Source of the DNA: Dillenia suffruticosa
Lineage: Eukaryota; Streptophyta; Magnoliopsida; Dilleniales; Dilleniaceae
Reading direction: 5' to 3'
DNA: 64,000 nucleotides
Assembly (NCBI GenBank): GCA_033439265.1
Contig: JAVTVX010000027.1
Coordinates: 8,943,001 to 9,007,000 of the forward strand
In this document: positions 36,661 through 50,900 of the stretch, one piece after another
Layout: every line of letters starts with the position of its first letter
Position numbering within the stretch: position 1 is the first letter of the stretch
Notes under the pieces: model-generated
Database searches by the model: none
What the model was told of the DNA's origin: nothing
What the model saw: the letters and a program-made list of their open reading frames with translations, nothing else
Translations under genes and position numbers: made by a program

Positions 36661-39542
36661 GAGCGCAATCCATATAATGATCCAACGGGGGAGATAAAAT
36701 AATTGCAATAAATGTGGTGAGTTGCTGAATATGTAAATTGTCTTAATATATTGGATTCAAAGGCAAAGATGAAGGACTCTAAAAGAAAATATGGGAGCAT
36801 TCTAAATGTTTAAGTGCGATCGAGAGGTCTCAACTCTGATCTTCGTTACGAGAATTGAGATAGTTAACATATTGAAATGGATGAAATTTTCCGATTCTGA
36901 TACCAATGAGTAAGCGTAATAAAGGACTAAGAATAAACAAATTTTAATTTCAAAACTTTAAAAACAAATACTCAAAATATAATATTAATTAAATTAATAA
37001 AGAATCTCTCTCTCTCTCTCTCTCATGAAAGTAGTCTTTGAAAGTACATAAATACTAAATTTGATTTATTATAATTAATTTCTTAATTCATTTTATTTAG
37101 TTTAAATTTTTAAGTAAATTATTAATTTCAATTAAATTTCATTATCTAAATCAAGCTTTAAAACTCAATTTCAAAACAATTATCTTTATAGTTTTTATAA
37201 GAAAATTATGTAAAACTTTTCGTAAAATTCACTTTCAATTGTTTATTTTATTAATTTATAAATTGTTGTACCGATTAAACCACAAAATACACCAGAAAGC
37301 AAAACTCCGGTGTGGGGTGTTGCGTTTTGAACTCTCCTAATAATCCCCTTACTTTCTAAAGCAATCGGAAACCATATCCGATGTATCTTTGACTTCTATT
37401 TCCCGATGCTTGCTTTTTTTTTTTTGTTTTCACCGTCGATTTTTGGATTTTATCCGATTAATTCGATTCAAGTACTGTAAATTTCATTTTAAAGATCGAC
37501 TCTTCCAAATCTTTTTTCGTTAATTTTAGAGTTCAAACTCAAAATTTTTGATTAAAAGAATAAAGTATTCAATCACTCAATTCAAAAAAATTTAGTATAC
37601 TTATTCTTGCTTATTCTGGTATGCTTGCTTATTCTTCGATCTCTTCTTAGCCTTCTTTTCCTTTTAGCCAATTGGGAGATCTTTTATTGTTATAAGAGGC
37701 CCTTAATGAGACTTATACATCATAGATCCACGTCCACAAACCTATCGATCACATGTCAATATGCCACCCCGATCTTTAAAAGCACGTTGATAAGAATCTT
37801 CACTAAATTAATAAATTAATTAAAATTATTATTAAATTACTAATTTATTCTCTTTTAAAATAATTATTAATTATGCCAATAAATTATAAATCATCCTATG
37901 TGTTTTCATTTTTTAGAGATCATAAATTTAACTCTTTTCTATATAAAAAAATTATTAATTATATTAATTATCAATTTAGGTATGCTTGCACACTTTTCCC
38001 CCTATTTGTTTTGGCTTTTTCTTGAAGTGATCGAAAAGGACACCAATTTACTGGAAGACTTGCATTTATGGAAGAGTTGCCAAAATTTTCTGGATGCCAC
38101 ATTTTTTTTTTTCATTTTTATTTCAATGATTGATGGCATGGGGTTTCCGTTGTGTAGGGTTGGACCAGTCTTCTTGACTCTTTTCTTCTCTCTCCCAATG
38201 CTGGCATGGGGTGCCCTTTGTCAAGCTAGGACCACTAAGTCCTCTCTCTATCTCTCTCTCTCCCACTCCTACAAAGAGGCAAGCCACCACGACCTCCAAT
38301 TTTTTGTCTTTTTTGAACTGATGTCGTATGAGCTGTCGAATTTGATTGGACACTTCACCACCCACATCACATTATTATTATTCTTATTATTATGTTTTTT
38401 TTTTATGAGAAAATGAATTGAGAGTGAAAAAAGGATTACGTCTTGAGATAGTACATGCTAATGTGGGGATGACTCTCATGGGTACTTCATTTTTTAGTCT
38501 AATACAAAAGTATTTAAGTTACAAAATGAAAATGACTCATTTTATCTACAATTATAGCAAAATATCAAGATGGGGATTAGCTCTACACCGCTTCAAAATT
38601 TTTACAAATTCTTATTTTTTCCCTGAAAAAATTGTCCTAATTTTAAGGAGCCCACAAAAGAATTTCCTCAAATGTTATGGTTAAGTATTAGGAATGAAAA
38701 TTGTTGTAGTGTATAAATATATAGAGAGATATTAAACCGAAAACAATAACAAGAAATGTGAACAAAATTATTAAATTATGTGATTTAACATAAGTTACAT
38801 AGATGTTAGCGGATATGTCCAATATTTTTAACCCAAATTGAATCTCATTGAATTAAAATCATGCAAATGGTACTTGTTGGAGATGGGTTTGCTCCACAAA
38901 TAAATTACTCTATTAAGCCGAATGAGAAATCAGTGCTGACGTGTCAGTTGGATTTCCTATATAGAAAGATTTGCAAAATACCCGTCGAAAGTAGTTCAAT
39001 AAAGAAACTTTTTACACTCAAGTTAAAAAGAGTGATGATAAAAGAGAGAATAGACTAAGAAAGACCTTAGTTTTTTGCCCTATATTGCCCCTATATAATT
39101 TGTGTCTTGTATCTCTCTTGATGGGTCATTTTCGCTCGGTATATGTAGAATGTGTATGTATGATAAGTCTTTTATTTAGCGGTGTAAAAACTCAAATTAC
39201 ATTATGAAGAAATCGTTCAAGATCTTCTGAGAATATATGGATTGATTATCTTATGAAAAGATCGTTAGAGATCCTTCGAAAATATATATGTTGTAATTAA
39301 AGACTTTTAAGAGATTTAGAATCTTATAGGATTAAAGGAAGTTTCAATTGTCATAGAAATTTCTTTCTTTATTAGGCGGATTATAAGATATTTAAATATC
39401 ATGTGATCATGATCTTGATTTATTGGGTGGATACGTTATTCAGTAATGGCTCCTTGGAAGATCACTTGGTGGTGACCGAGAGGTTTAACTTAGAGAGTTC
39501 AACCTAACTGTGGTCGAGAGATTTAACTGAAAGTGTTCGATC
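36661..39542. other. Intergenic DNA, no gene supported
   Basis: AT-rich. The longest frame (37,898-38,416) is rich in Phe/Leu from T-runs, lacks any recognised domain and is probably chance. The 39,190-39,300 stretch holds an imperfect repeat of an AAATCGTTCAAGATC/AAGATCGTTAGAGATC type. Confidence 0.5.
37005..37024. repeat. (CT)n microsatellite
   Basis: About ten CT units. Confidence 0.9.
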
Positions 39543-40167
39543 GTGTAATATCGGAAACCAATGACTAGTTGTATTAACATCTTGTATTCCAAAGGGTAAA
39601 TTCTGGTATTATAAATTTGAACTATAAAATAGGATGAATTAAAAAGTTAAATTTTTAAATTTGGTTTAAACTAATGGTGAAACTCAAAATTTTGGAATCC
39701 ATTTCTTTAAACCCATTAGGGAGCCCAATATTCGAGTTAATAATTTTTCAATACTCTACCCATGTTTTGGTTTTCTTTAATTTTGTTCTCTTCCTTTCTT
39801 TTGAAAACAAGAATTAGAAAAAATCAATGAAAAGAAAAAATGAGTATTTAAGTGTAATACTGGTAATCAATGACTAGTTGTATTAACGTGTTGTATTCTA
39901 TAAGGTAAAATTCTGGTATTGTAAATTTGAACCATAAAATATGATGAATTAAAGAGTTGAATTTTTGAATTTGGTTTAGACTAAGGTAAAACCCAAAATT
40001 TTGGAGTCCACTTATTTGAATCCATTACGGAGTCCAAAATTTAAGTTAATAATTTTTTAAAACTCCACCCATGTTTTGGCTTTCTTTACTTTTGTTCTCT
40101 TCTTTTCTTTTGAAAATAAGAATTAGAAAAGTCAATAAAAAGAAAAAATAGGTATTTAAGTGTGATA
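39543..40167. repeat. Tandem duplication, about 309 bp unit
   Basis: Copies share AATGACTAGTTGTATTAAC (39,560 and 39,869) and end with AAGTGT(A/G)ATA. They differ by scattered substitutions and short indels, so the duplication is not recent. Confidence 0.85.
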
Positions 40168-43100
40168 GGAGTTGTTGCATTTAATGAAATTAATGAGTTG
40201 TGTGGTTTAGAAGAAAGAAGAAAAGAAGAGTTGTGTGTGTATGAGACCACGAGTGTGAAAGGCCCCTATTCTTGAACCTTCTATAGGTTTTTATGTGTAT
40301 GAGGCCAAGAAAGAAAAAGAAAGAGAAAAGGAGAGAGAGAGAGAAAGAGAGAAAGAGAGATAGAAGAGTACTTCCCTTCATCCAAACCCTAGGCACGAGT
40401 TCCATTTTTTTCCTACAAAACCATCTCAAATTTCATCAAAATCAATATTTAAACTTGAAATAAGTGTATTTATACCTTATACACAGCCCCTAAGTAGCAT
40501 AAAATGGTGTGAAAAGTCTTTAAATCAAGTTAAGAACGTTGAGAGAATGAGGAGGCCGTGGAAGGAAAATGAGAATTGAAACTTTGGAGTTTTGAAAGTT
40601 AAGTCCAAGGTAAGATTAAATTCTTGGTTTTTAGATTTTGATTTATCATTGTATTCATGGTGAATGGCATGGTTTGATGATATGAACCTAGAAGAGGGTT
40701 CAAATGTTAGAATAAGGTAAAACTCTTGATTTTTTTTGCAAACCGAACTGTTTGTACTTAATGTGATCTTTCAATCATAACTTCTTCTACAATAGGCAAA
40801 TTAAGTGATATTTTTTTCTTATAAAACTAAACTTTCATATCTTGAAAATGGTATTTGATTCAAACGATTTTGATAAAAATTGGATTTTTAATGTTTTTTC
40901 AAAAAGATGTATTCTACGGAAAAATACTTTGTTCTTGCCCTGTTTTGATTGAGTACTTTGCTGCAAATTTGAATTATCTTCTAGTCTGAATTAGGTTAAG
41001 TTTTGAATATGAGAGTTGTAAATTTAAGTCTTATCTTTAATTTGAGACTTAAATCACGTAAATTAAATATGTACAACAAAAGTTATTTCCATTTTTCTAT
41101 AACTACGCATATTAGAGTTATACAATTAGGGCAATCAAATTATGGAGTTATATTTTCGTGTGATTAGAATAGATTTGAATTATAAACATAAAAATTGTTG
41201 ATTCATACTAATGTTTGAGTAAAAATTGAAAATTTCACAATTCAGGAATGTTAGTGCAAGATATGATCATTTTTGTAAAGCATATAGGCGTTGGGAATGC
41301 TTCATTTTGTGTAAAATTAATGAAATTGGAATGGCAATGAATTTTAAGTAGCGTTTAATGAATGTCATAATAATAAAGTTACATTTGTACATCATGTATG
41401 TAGTTTCATATTTGTAATATATTAATATCTAACTTTATATTATGTTGCAATGCATACAAAATTTAGGCGAAGGTCTTTCAACCAAAAATAAAGTGATATG
41501 AGATAATGGGAGTGCACACTCTTCCCAAATAGTGAGTGAAACTTTTATGTCTTATTCAATAAGAAATGATTTTATATTTTTTGAAATCTTATTTTGAAAA
41601 ATAGTTTTATAATTTAATTTACATGTGATATGTTCTCTTTAGATGATAATACTAAAAATGTGAATTTGGTATGTTAATGGCACGTGATTTATATTGCATG
41701 GTTGACTGATATTTATTTGAAACAAAAATGAATATGAGTTGTGAAAAAGTTTTGGAATTTAATTGCGAACGAAAAAAATGTTTTATGGTAATAGAATGTA
41801 CAAGCAACTGTTGTGATTTATTGCTCACTCATGACCAATTGGAGAAAGAGTAATATGAGTAGAGCCAAATATTAGATTAAGATAGTGTGATATGGGGGGT
41901 TTACCTACTCAAGGTTTCGGTTGGACAATCATGAGTCACCAATGGTGATGTCCAAACCAATACAAAAAACGGTACATTTTTTTAAAATAAATGAATGAAT
42001 AAAAACTTTTGGTGGACTAATCTTTGACTTCGGCCAAGGTTTTGGATCGGAAAGTATATTTTCAACAATTCCAAGATTTTGAATGAATTGCAACCTATTT
42101 GATTCCTATTTTGATATTCATTTTGAATATCCATTTTGAATATCAATTTTGATACCTATTTTGAATAATCATTTTGATGTAAAGAAAAATGTTTTTAAGT
42201 GCTATGATTTTGAAAATTGTAATTTTTTTGAAATGATAAAATGAGTTTGATTGTTAATGAATTTAGAATACAATTACACTATTATTCATTGGCATGTACA
42301 TAGATTTTCCACTCATCGGTGTAATTATACTCATCCCATTCTCTTCTCTTATATTTTTAGATTTGTAATTAGTAAGTACAGTTAGAATACTTTTTTTGCC
42401 CCTTGTAAAAGTCTACCTCTGTCGAAACCATTTACTTCGTGTAAGGCAACTTCATTTTGGCTTATTTAGCTTGTAAATGGATCCATTGTGAAGATTAATA
42501 GAAGTTGAAATTTATTATATTATAGATTAATTGTAAAAAAATTTTTGTTTTTGTATATATACTATTTTGATTGGTCAATTTGTGTTAAAATTATAGAGAT
42601 TTTACTTATCTTATTTTGAAAAAGTGTTATGGAGAATAATTTATGATTATAGAGAATTGGTTGAGTAATGAAAATTGTGTTGATGATGAATTAACCTTGT
42701 GGAGTCTCGGGATGTGTGCCAGGGTTGCACGTAGTTTGCGACAATATGATGGTTGTCGTATTCTTGGGTTGGAGGATAGGGTGTGACGAGCACCTGCTCG
42801 GTCATCACAAGTGCTTATTGAGTGGTTTTATGGGTTTTGTGGTTATAGCCGAGTGGATTTGGTAGTTTCTAAGTTTTGTGGTTATGAGCTCTTTGGCCTT
42901 TTACCATTAGTTCTAATGTAGTTTTGAAAATGGAACCCTTGAGCTATTGATTTAGTTCGAGAGTTTTGAAACTAGAATTGAAACTTATAAAAACCAAAAT
43001 TGAATCAAAATCGATGTAGACTTAGAATTGGAATCATCATCTTGATTTTTATTCTGATTCTTTTTTCTCCCAACCTAAAAATATCTATTTCTATTTTGGT

Positions 43101-44209
43101 TTGGAACATCGAACATGTTTAGATGTTAGTAAATCCATCGTGAGTAGATTCCCCTTAGATAGTTGCTTGGAAGGAGAAAATTGTATGAGATAGAATATAT
43201 GCTTCTATATTTGTAGATGGGAAACCTTTTTATTATTAATTTATTGAGGAAGAGAAAAGAAGTAAGAGCTTCGAGTTATCCCAATCCTTCATTTGGAGAG
43301 TTTCATAGAGAAGTTTAGATATTTATGAAAAATTAAAAATATGACAAATTTAGTTTTTCTTTCTTTTTGGCATCCAAAGAAAAGAATGGAACATTTCATT
43401 CCATCAAATTATAACTTTTGTACAACATCTCTCAAAATCTTTTTTTCTCTCACATTTTCCTTTAAATAAGATACATTTCAAATATTATGTTAGTTATTAT
43501 TTCACAAAAATATATTTTTCATTATTTTTTTCTCTCAGTTGCACACTTTTTTCTCAAATTATATTTCTCTCTCTATCTCACAATACTGACTCTTATCAAA
43601 CTCCTTTGAATTGAGTGGTCGGATACTTTACCCCATTAATCAGAGATCTCAAGTTCGAAAACTAAGAATGATGAAAAAAAATTTAGAAAAGCTAACCCCT
43701 AAAATAGGTTTCATAGTATTCGAATTAGATTAGTCGGATAAAATCAAAATATTAGTGGTGAAAACAAAAAAACCAATATCAAATTTTGAAAAATGAATAT
43801 ATTTTTTGATTTTCCTTAAAAAAATAATACTTAAAAGATAAAATTTTTTCGCTCGAAAAATGCTTTTGGTCCTCGCCCACAAATTATAATTTACTTTTTA
43901 TAATAATAACGTGAAACAAATTTATATGAGCTTTGGTGCAAATAAAATAAAATATTTCTTTAATTATTTCCTTTTGCTGTTAACCATCTTTCAAATATTC
44001 ATTTTAGAAAATAAAAAATATTAATTATTTTTTTCTAATTTTATCTTATCATTTATTATCTTACTAAATATTCAATTTTAATATAATAAAATTTATTTTT
44101 GAAAGAGTAATATAATTAATTAATTTTATTTTTTTGAGTTATATAATTTTTTAATTATTTCCTTAATTCTTTAGATACTAGTCAACAGCGTACAGTACAA
44201 CTTAATTAT

Positions 44210-44211
<2 letters not shown>
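40168..44211. other. Intergenic DNA, nothing recognised
   Basis: AT-rich with low-complexity patches: GA-rich at 40,310-40,370, and a TTTTGAATATC minisatellite at 42,105-42,180. A somewhat GC-richer stretch at 42,690-42,850 has no sustained reading frame. No transposon ends found. Confidence 0.5.

Positions 44212-44244
<33 letters not shown>
44212..44244. repeat. (CT)n microsatellite upstream of the CLC-c gene
   Basis: About 16 CT units just before the inferred 5' untranslated exon. CT-rich tracts are common near plant transcription starts, so it may lie in the core promoter or leader. Confidence 0.9.
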
Positions 44245-44248
<4 letters not shown>

Positions 44249-44249
44249 C

Positions 44250-44910
44250 ATATCCAAATCTCCTCCTGCGAATAGACTTCCAAGTCTCACACTTGTTGAA
44301 GGGCAAGTACAACTACCTTCAAAACAGACTCTTTCGCTTTCCTCTTTGTAGTATTCATCATCTGCGTATGATACATTGAACACCCCTGTTGGTCTGTGTG
44401 TTTTGGTGGGTAGATATGAACTTCTATGAAATTTTGGGTTTTGTTTGCTTGTTTTGTTCAGCTCAATCCCACCATTGATTCAATTCAGATATTCCATGAG
44501 AATTCTATACTGGGACATCATTGAAATTTTGTGGGGTTGGTTCAATTTTCTTTTCTGTTTTTTTTTTAAAGGATAATATTGGGAATTCTGTTTTTCCATA
44601 ATCCATACGAATTGTTTTCGTTCTGGATCTTAAAAATTTATAAGTCAAAAGGTAAGCATTCCAATTCAATTTCTTCATATTCTCATATTTCGATCATATC
44701 AACAATTGCGGTTTTATGTTGTTTGTTCTGATTTCTTGACTATCTCGATCACCCTCTGCAAAGAAACCTTGTTGGGAAATTTATCAAACATTTGAATTTG
44801 GTTACATATGTTAACCTTTAGTATTTCTATGTAAGGAGTTCACCTTGTTCGTATTTTCCGGGTCTGCAGATTAAGTTGGAGCAGACAGGTGACATATTCC
44901 TCACATTCCT
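44250..44910 (+). promoter_or_regulatory. Inferred 5' leader of the CLC-c gene with an untranslated intron
   Basis: A donor AAAAG|GTAAGC at 44,651/44,652 and an acceptor GGTCTGCAG ending at 44,869 would remove a 218 bp intron. This leaves a short leader (44,870-44,910) directly before the ATG. The first exon start is not visible; it probably follows the CT tract at 44,212-44,244. This is inference from splice-site quality only. Confidence 0.45.
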
Positions 44911-47900
44911 ATGGATCGAGAAAATAGGCTTGACATTGAAAATGATGGCGGGGAGATTGAAAGATACTTGTCGGGTACCTCTGACAAAAGCTTCATCGGC
45001 AGAGAGCCACTTCTCAGGAAAAGGGTCAATACCACCTCACAGATTGCCATTGTTGGTGCCAATGTTTGCCCCATTGAAAGCCTTGACTACGAGTAAGCAT
45101 TATTGTTTACTATATTGCTTGCCATTCCCGTGTTGGGTTCTCATCTTTTTCTACATTCGAAGCCTTGATAGTTATATGCCATCTTGTTTCCTACGAATGA
45201 GAAGGCATTTCATTTGGATTTGTTATAGATGTAGTGGCTCTAAAATGGAGGACGAGGCTTATCTTATGACAAGAATTTCATTTGAGAACTTATCTTCAGT
45301 TGAGTTTGTCTAAGTAGTGCCATAGAGATTGGCGTTTAATAAGCAACCTAGGATACTCGTATAATTGGTGTCTTGATAACTACATAGTTGTAATTATTCA
45401 GGCTTTTATTTTTTTAAGAAATGGTTCAAAATTGATGGTTTCTTCTTTAGCTGATGCAATCAAGCATATGACCTTGATGGCCTTTTTCATCAGGTTTACT
45501 TGTGATATATGTGCACCAGCACTAATGAGCCCTGAAGAGGTGCTGGCTTGATGTCAGTTTGGATTCAGGAGTCTATGAATCTTGTCCTACCATTATAAGT
45601 TATGCCAACATGATCCTTGGGACTGTTACAGAAGCATATGTTGCCTTTGATACAAATATTTTCTCTAATAGTGAGTCAGTAGCGCTTTTGTGCTTTCCTG
45701 AAAAGGAAAGTGGGGCCACTGAATTTGAAGTGGTATTAGACACTATTCTAAGGTGCCGTCCTTAATTTTTGTCATAACTTGTTGAGCCTGTTATCAGGGT
45801 ATGACTAAATAAAGGTTCTATTGTTATACCAAAAGGTAAAAAAATGTGCATGAAGTATATCTTCATTTATGTGGTAGCATGAGACTTCAATTTATACCTG
45901 TCAGTAGTTTCCATTAAGGCTTTCAAAGTTCACAGTGCACACTTGGAAAACTGGCAAGTGGGATGGTCAAGCATTTGGAGCATTGCACCAATATGCTGGC
46001 ATCTAAGTTCAAGGTTATTTCTTGGCCTCCATAAGGTCAATAATATCCCCAAGCAACAGCTCTTGCATTTGCTCAAGGGTCAAGCCCACACTGGGATACC
46101 AAAATCTTAAATTCTTATTGAGTGTGAAATTTATTTTCTTCTCTTGTAGTGCCAAGCCTTGAACCATCCTGAAATAGATATCCTGGACTTAAAGGAGAAC
46201 TTATGATTGAATATGAATTAGCAATTGTGAGATCACCTTTCTCATTCGGTTGGATATTTGTCCAAACAAACTGCTTTATTACTCCAGTGCAGTTACAACA
46301 TTGCCTTTGGGACCAGGAGTGTTCGTTTGTTCCTTTTGATGTTTATCTTTTTATTCATTATGTTAATAAATGTGCAAGAGCTGATTGAAGAGTTTTCTCG
46401 GGTGTTGTAATTGAGATTGTTGAGGTATTAATAAACGTGCTAGATATAATCAATAACTATGCGAATTCTAGATTCTGAATAATTTATGGGGTGTTCAATA
46501 ACTGTCTTAAAAGCTAGCTTAAGACTGAACATGTTCAGCACTTGCCAAGAATACGGGAAAGAATTAAGACAAAATATGCTAGCTTATTGTCTAATGTAGA
46601 AATATCTTTGTATCTGTTGGTGTAAGTCGTTAATAGTCAAAAACTCAAATTAGGATCTTTCTTTTTGCCTATTAAATTTTGCACTATCGCGTACTTTTCT
46701 TTACTTAATATTCAGCTTTTATATAGTTCAGGACTTAATTTCCAGTTTGCACAGTTCCTTATGTTTGTTTGTCTTGTTTGTTTTATATCAGGATTATTGA
46801 GAATCAATTGTTTAAGCAGGATTGGAGGGCAAGCAAAAAGATTCAGATATTTCAGTATGTTGTCCTTAAATGGGCATTTGCACTTCTCATAGGGCTTGGT
46901 ACTGGGCTTGTTGGCTTTTTCAATAACATCGCTGTTGAAAATATAGCTGGCTTTAAACTGCTGTTAGTTAGTGATCTCATGTCAGAGAAAAAGTAAGCCT
47001 ATTTTCCATTGCCGTGATATAATTCTTCATTATGATGTGCCTATCTTTCATAATTTACGCCAGTAATGGTGTTCAGTTGAGTTTGAGTTCTTATATTTAG
47101 CGAGGTAATGCTGGACAATAGTCCATGACTAGTTGAAGATATTTCACAAGAGTTATCTGCATGAAATCAAACTACATAAATCACATCTTCACCTAATGGA
47201 TGGAAACTGGAGTGAGGATTCTTACAGTGTCATGAAATGCAAAACAACATTGTTTGGTCTCTGACACGGTCAATTGGAGGTTCACCGGAGAAAAGTAGGA
47301 TCATCTTATGCATGGACAAAAGGTTGGCTTCTAAGAATCATATCATTTGAAGTCATAATCATGTCTTGTCAACCTTTCTGAAAGATATTGTAGATTTTTG
47401 GTTTGAGGGGTTATGGCTTGCTAAAGTGATTGAGCAATTGATTGGATTAGGCTTAGTTCAATCTGGTGTTGGCATCATGGGGACTAACTTTAGCATTCGG
47501 ACTTCTACAGTGATTAACTCGGTAGAACCTTTTATTTGGTTAATTTGGATCATTATATCTGCTAAGTCAAGAGTAGGTTGGTGAATTGGAAAGAATTATT
47601 CTAAAAAGTGCATATTATTATAAAGAAATTTTTTAGGAGAATATTTAGAAATTAGTAAGAAAATATTTTAAAAAATAGTAGTTTTTTTTTATTTTGCTTG
47701 ATAGCTATCTTTTTAAAAATAATAATTATCTTAGTTTTGGGATTTTTCATATTATGAATGATTTTAGAATTTTGTTTTTAATAGTATATCTATTATATTG
47801 TAACCTTAATTTTTCCTATTTAGAGGGAGTATAATCAATAGAAAAGTAAGTATAATTCTTATAAAAGAAGTGTGGCAGGAAATTTGTTAGGGAACATTCC

Positions 47901-50900
47901 CAGCCATCAAACTTAGGATCTGAGAGAGGGAAAACTCTAGCAAGGGAATAGAGAAATTCCCTGCAAAGAATCCACCGACTAGATTTGTACCAGGGCTCAT
48001 ATCAATTTGGTATCACAGCCAGCCATCATGCAAAGCTCTGCAAAATGTTTTAGCTCGATGGAGAGATTCGTGAGGGAATTCGAACAGCAAATGGAGCAGC
48101 CACTGGCTAGGGTGGAGGAACTCTAGCAATCCAATGAGAAGTTGCTGTAGCAACTGTAGACAGCACTGATCTCGTTAATGGAAGGGCTTCTGCGAGAGCT
48201 GCAGGGGCGCAACAAGGTGCAACAGGTGAGGAGCAGCAGCCACACCCTTGCAGACCAAAGGGAGGAGAGTAGTCTGCTGGAAGGAGGGACTGCCATCCCC
48301 AGAAAGTACCGTAACTTCAGGGGCGCAGCAAAACCACTCAATATGGCATCAGATGGTGCGCCTCAAACCTCCTTGGCTGTTGGTCATCCTGCTCCTAAGG
48401 ATTATAGTGACCCTGAAATTGGATGCAAATTCCATTCCATACCACATCTGTCATGGTACCTCGAGACTAACTGCCCCCAGACTAAGAAGAAGAGAAAACA
48501 AAGGCATGTAATAGAAGAAAAAGTGGAAGCTGGGAAGGTTGTATCATTACCTCCAAGATGGATCAAAGAAGTCAAAGTAAAAAACTATTCTGGCAAGATC
48601 AGGTGACATCCGTACTATACAGATCCTGTTGCTGCAGTCCCATTGGTTCCATCATCCTTATTTGGCAGGCTCGCTTACCTTCCACCAGGACAAGTTATTT
48701 CTTTGCATCCAATTGTCATGCATCAACCACGGAATCCTCATTCTATTCCATCACATGTTGGGCCTTATCATTCAATCCCTGCTGTTTCATCACTTCAGAA
48801 TTGGCAAAATCAACAGGAGGCATCAGAGGGTCAAAGATCTCAAATCAGAACCAATAACAGTCTTCTCAAAGTGATCAAAACTTTTGAGATCAGATGCTCA
48901 TCATTATGATTATGAAATTTCAATGATTGGTCATGCTATCCGGCCGGATTATTGGGTTGTTCATCTCTCTCAGCCATCGGGTGATTCCTGATTCTGCGGC
49001 CCAGACATCCACAGAAGAGGGACAGATCCGTGAGTCTATTGAGAAAAGCTACATGGTTGCCTTGCAAGTGCAGTCACATGAAAACCAAATGGGGAGCAAC
49101 CTATGAAATTGCAGAATTCTGTAACATCAGTGCAATTTAATTACGTCACAAATGTGCAGCACAATTCGCTCTCTTCTTTGTCTGCATCTCTAGCATCACA
49201 GCAGAATATGATGAACTTGCTGTAGTCTACATCAAATTTGGATTCACGACAGGGAGGTTCCTTGAGTTCATTGCGGCAGGTTGCTGTTGGATCTTTGCAG
49301 CCAAATCCTGTAAGTTCTCCTCAACAAGCAAGTGTGAACACCATGACATCCCTGAGTGCGGTAAATGTACTGCAGTCAAATGTGAATCAGCTTCAGGCAT
49401 TTCTAGTTTGCTTCAACAGCAGCATTTGAAGCGCCAGCTGGAGCAGAATTCGATGCAGAGCCAACAACTTAAACAACTTCAACAGTGCCATCAGAGGCAC
49501 CGACATATGATGCAACAAAAACAGCAAATGATGCAACAGCTTCAGCGGCACTTGCACCAAGAAAGTAAGCAACAGCAGCCTTCACAGATCTAAGGACACC
49601 ATATGCCATAGATTCATCACATGAATGACGTGAATGATATGAAGATGAGGCAAATAGGTGTCCAACCAGGAGCCTTTCAACAACATCATTTAGCGGCCCA
49701 GAGAACTGCTTATCACCATGAATAGTTGAATTAGGAGCTCCATTTCTTATTTCGTCTCCACAACTTCTTCGGGTAGTATCGCTGCTGATCTCTCAGAATC
49801 CTTTGCCTCAGAATGACCAGCAAAATCTTTTAACGTCGATCATAAAAGCAGGAACATCTTTGCAATCTGCTAGCTCACCTTTTGTTGTCATCCCCTATGC
49901 CTGGGGATTCTGAGAAGGTCAGTTTGGTGTTTTCTCACTTGTGAATACCGGAAAGAGTGGACATGAACAGACAAGTGGTGCAGCAGCATCAGCTCCATCC
50001 CTTGCCATTGGTAATCCTGGGATGTCAGCATCACCCTTGTTTGAAACTATGGTAATGCATCAACCTTGGTCTTTGGCAACTTAAAGAGTTTCAGAGCAGC
50101 CTAGGGAGTGCCTTATGGAGGTGGTCATATCAATGTCACAAAAGACATTAAGCACTTCAGTCAGTGACACTGGATCAGTTGTCAGTATGATTGACAAGAT
50201 GGCAGGATCCGCACCAGGTAATGGATCACGAGCTTCGGTTGGTGAGGTCTTAGTTGCCATGACGAAGTGTCGTTTGCAAGCCAGAAACTTTGTCACTTAG
50301 GATGGATATGGGGAAAAGAAAGATTAGGCATACAAGCACAATGCCTTTAAATGTTGTGTCATCAGCTGGTCTGGCTGGTCTTACAAATATTCCCAACATT
50401 AAAGCTGTAAAACGCACACATGAGCTAGCTGCCAAGATGGGATTTCACCAAGATCCTGAATTTGCCCCACTTATAAATATGTTTCCAAGTCAATTAACAA
50501 CTGACCTAGCAATCCAGTAGAAGCCATTCAAAGCCCCACTTCATCTGGACGCAGTTGGTAGGGAAGTAGATGAACATGGAAATGTCATAAATGTGCCCAT
50601 TACATATGCTTTTGCTTTCAATTGCCAGATGGGCAAAGGAAGGACAGCCATTCTGATGGCAGAGTCAACCTCACTTAAAGAGCAAGTGGAGGCTAAGGCT
50701 AGGGATCTCGGCCAAACGAAGCTGCGTATAGAGAAACTTGAAGAAAAGGAGACAGTGGCAAGTGCAAGTGTTTAAGAACTTGTGCCAGTCATTGCTGTTG
50801 CCAAAGAAGAAATTACTAGATGGAAAGTGGCTACAGAACAAGAGGCTGCACCAGGTAAAGCTGCTGAGCAGGAATTTCTGGGATAGTGGGCAGCTCTCCA

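Noticed and set aside
37898-38416. 172-codon open frame
   Set aside because: Phe/Leu/Ile-rich from T-runs, no domain, no upstream signal; it overlaps an antisense ORF of similar quality. Treated as chance.
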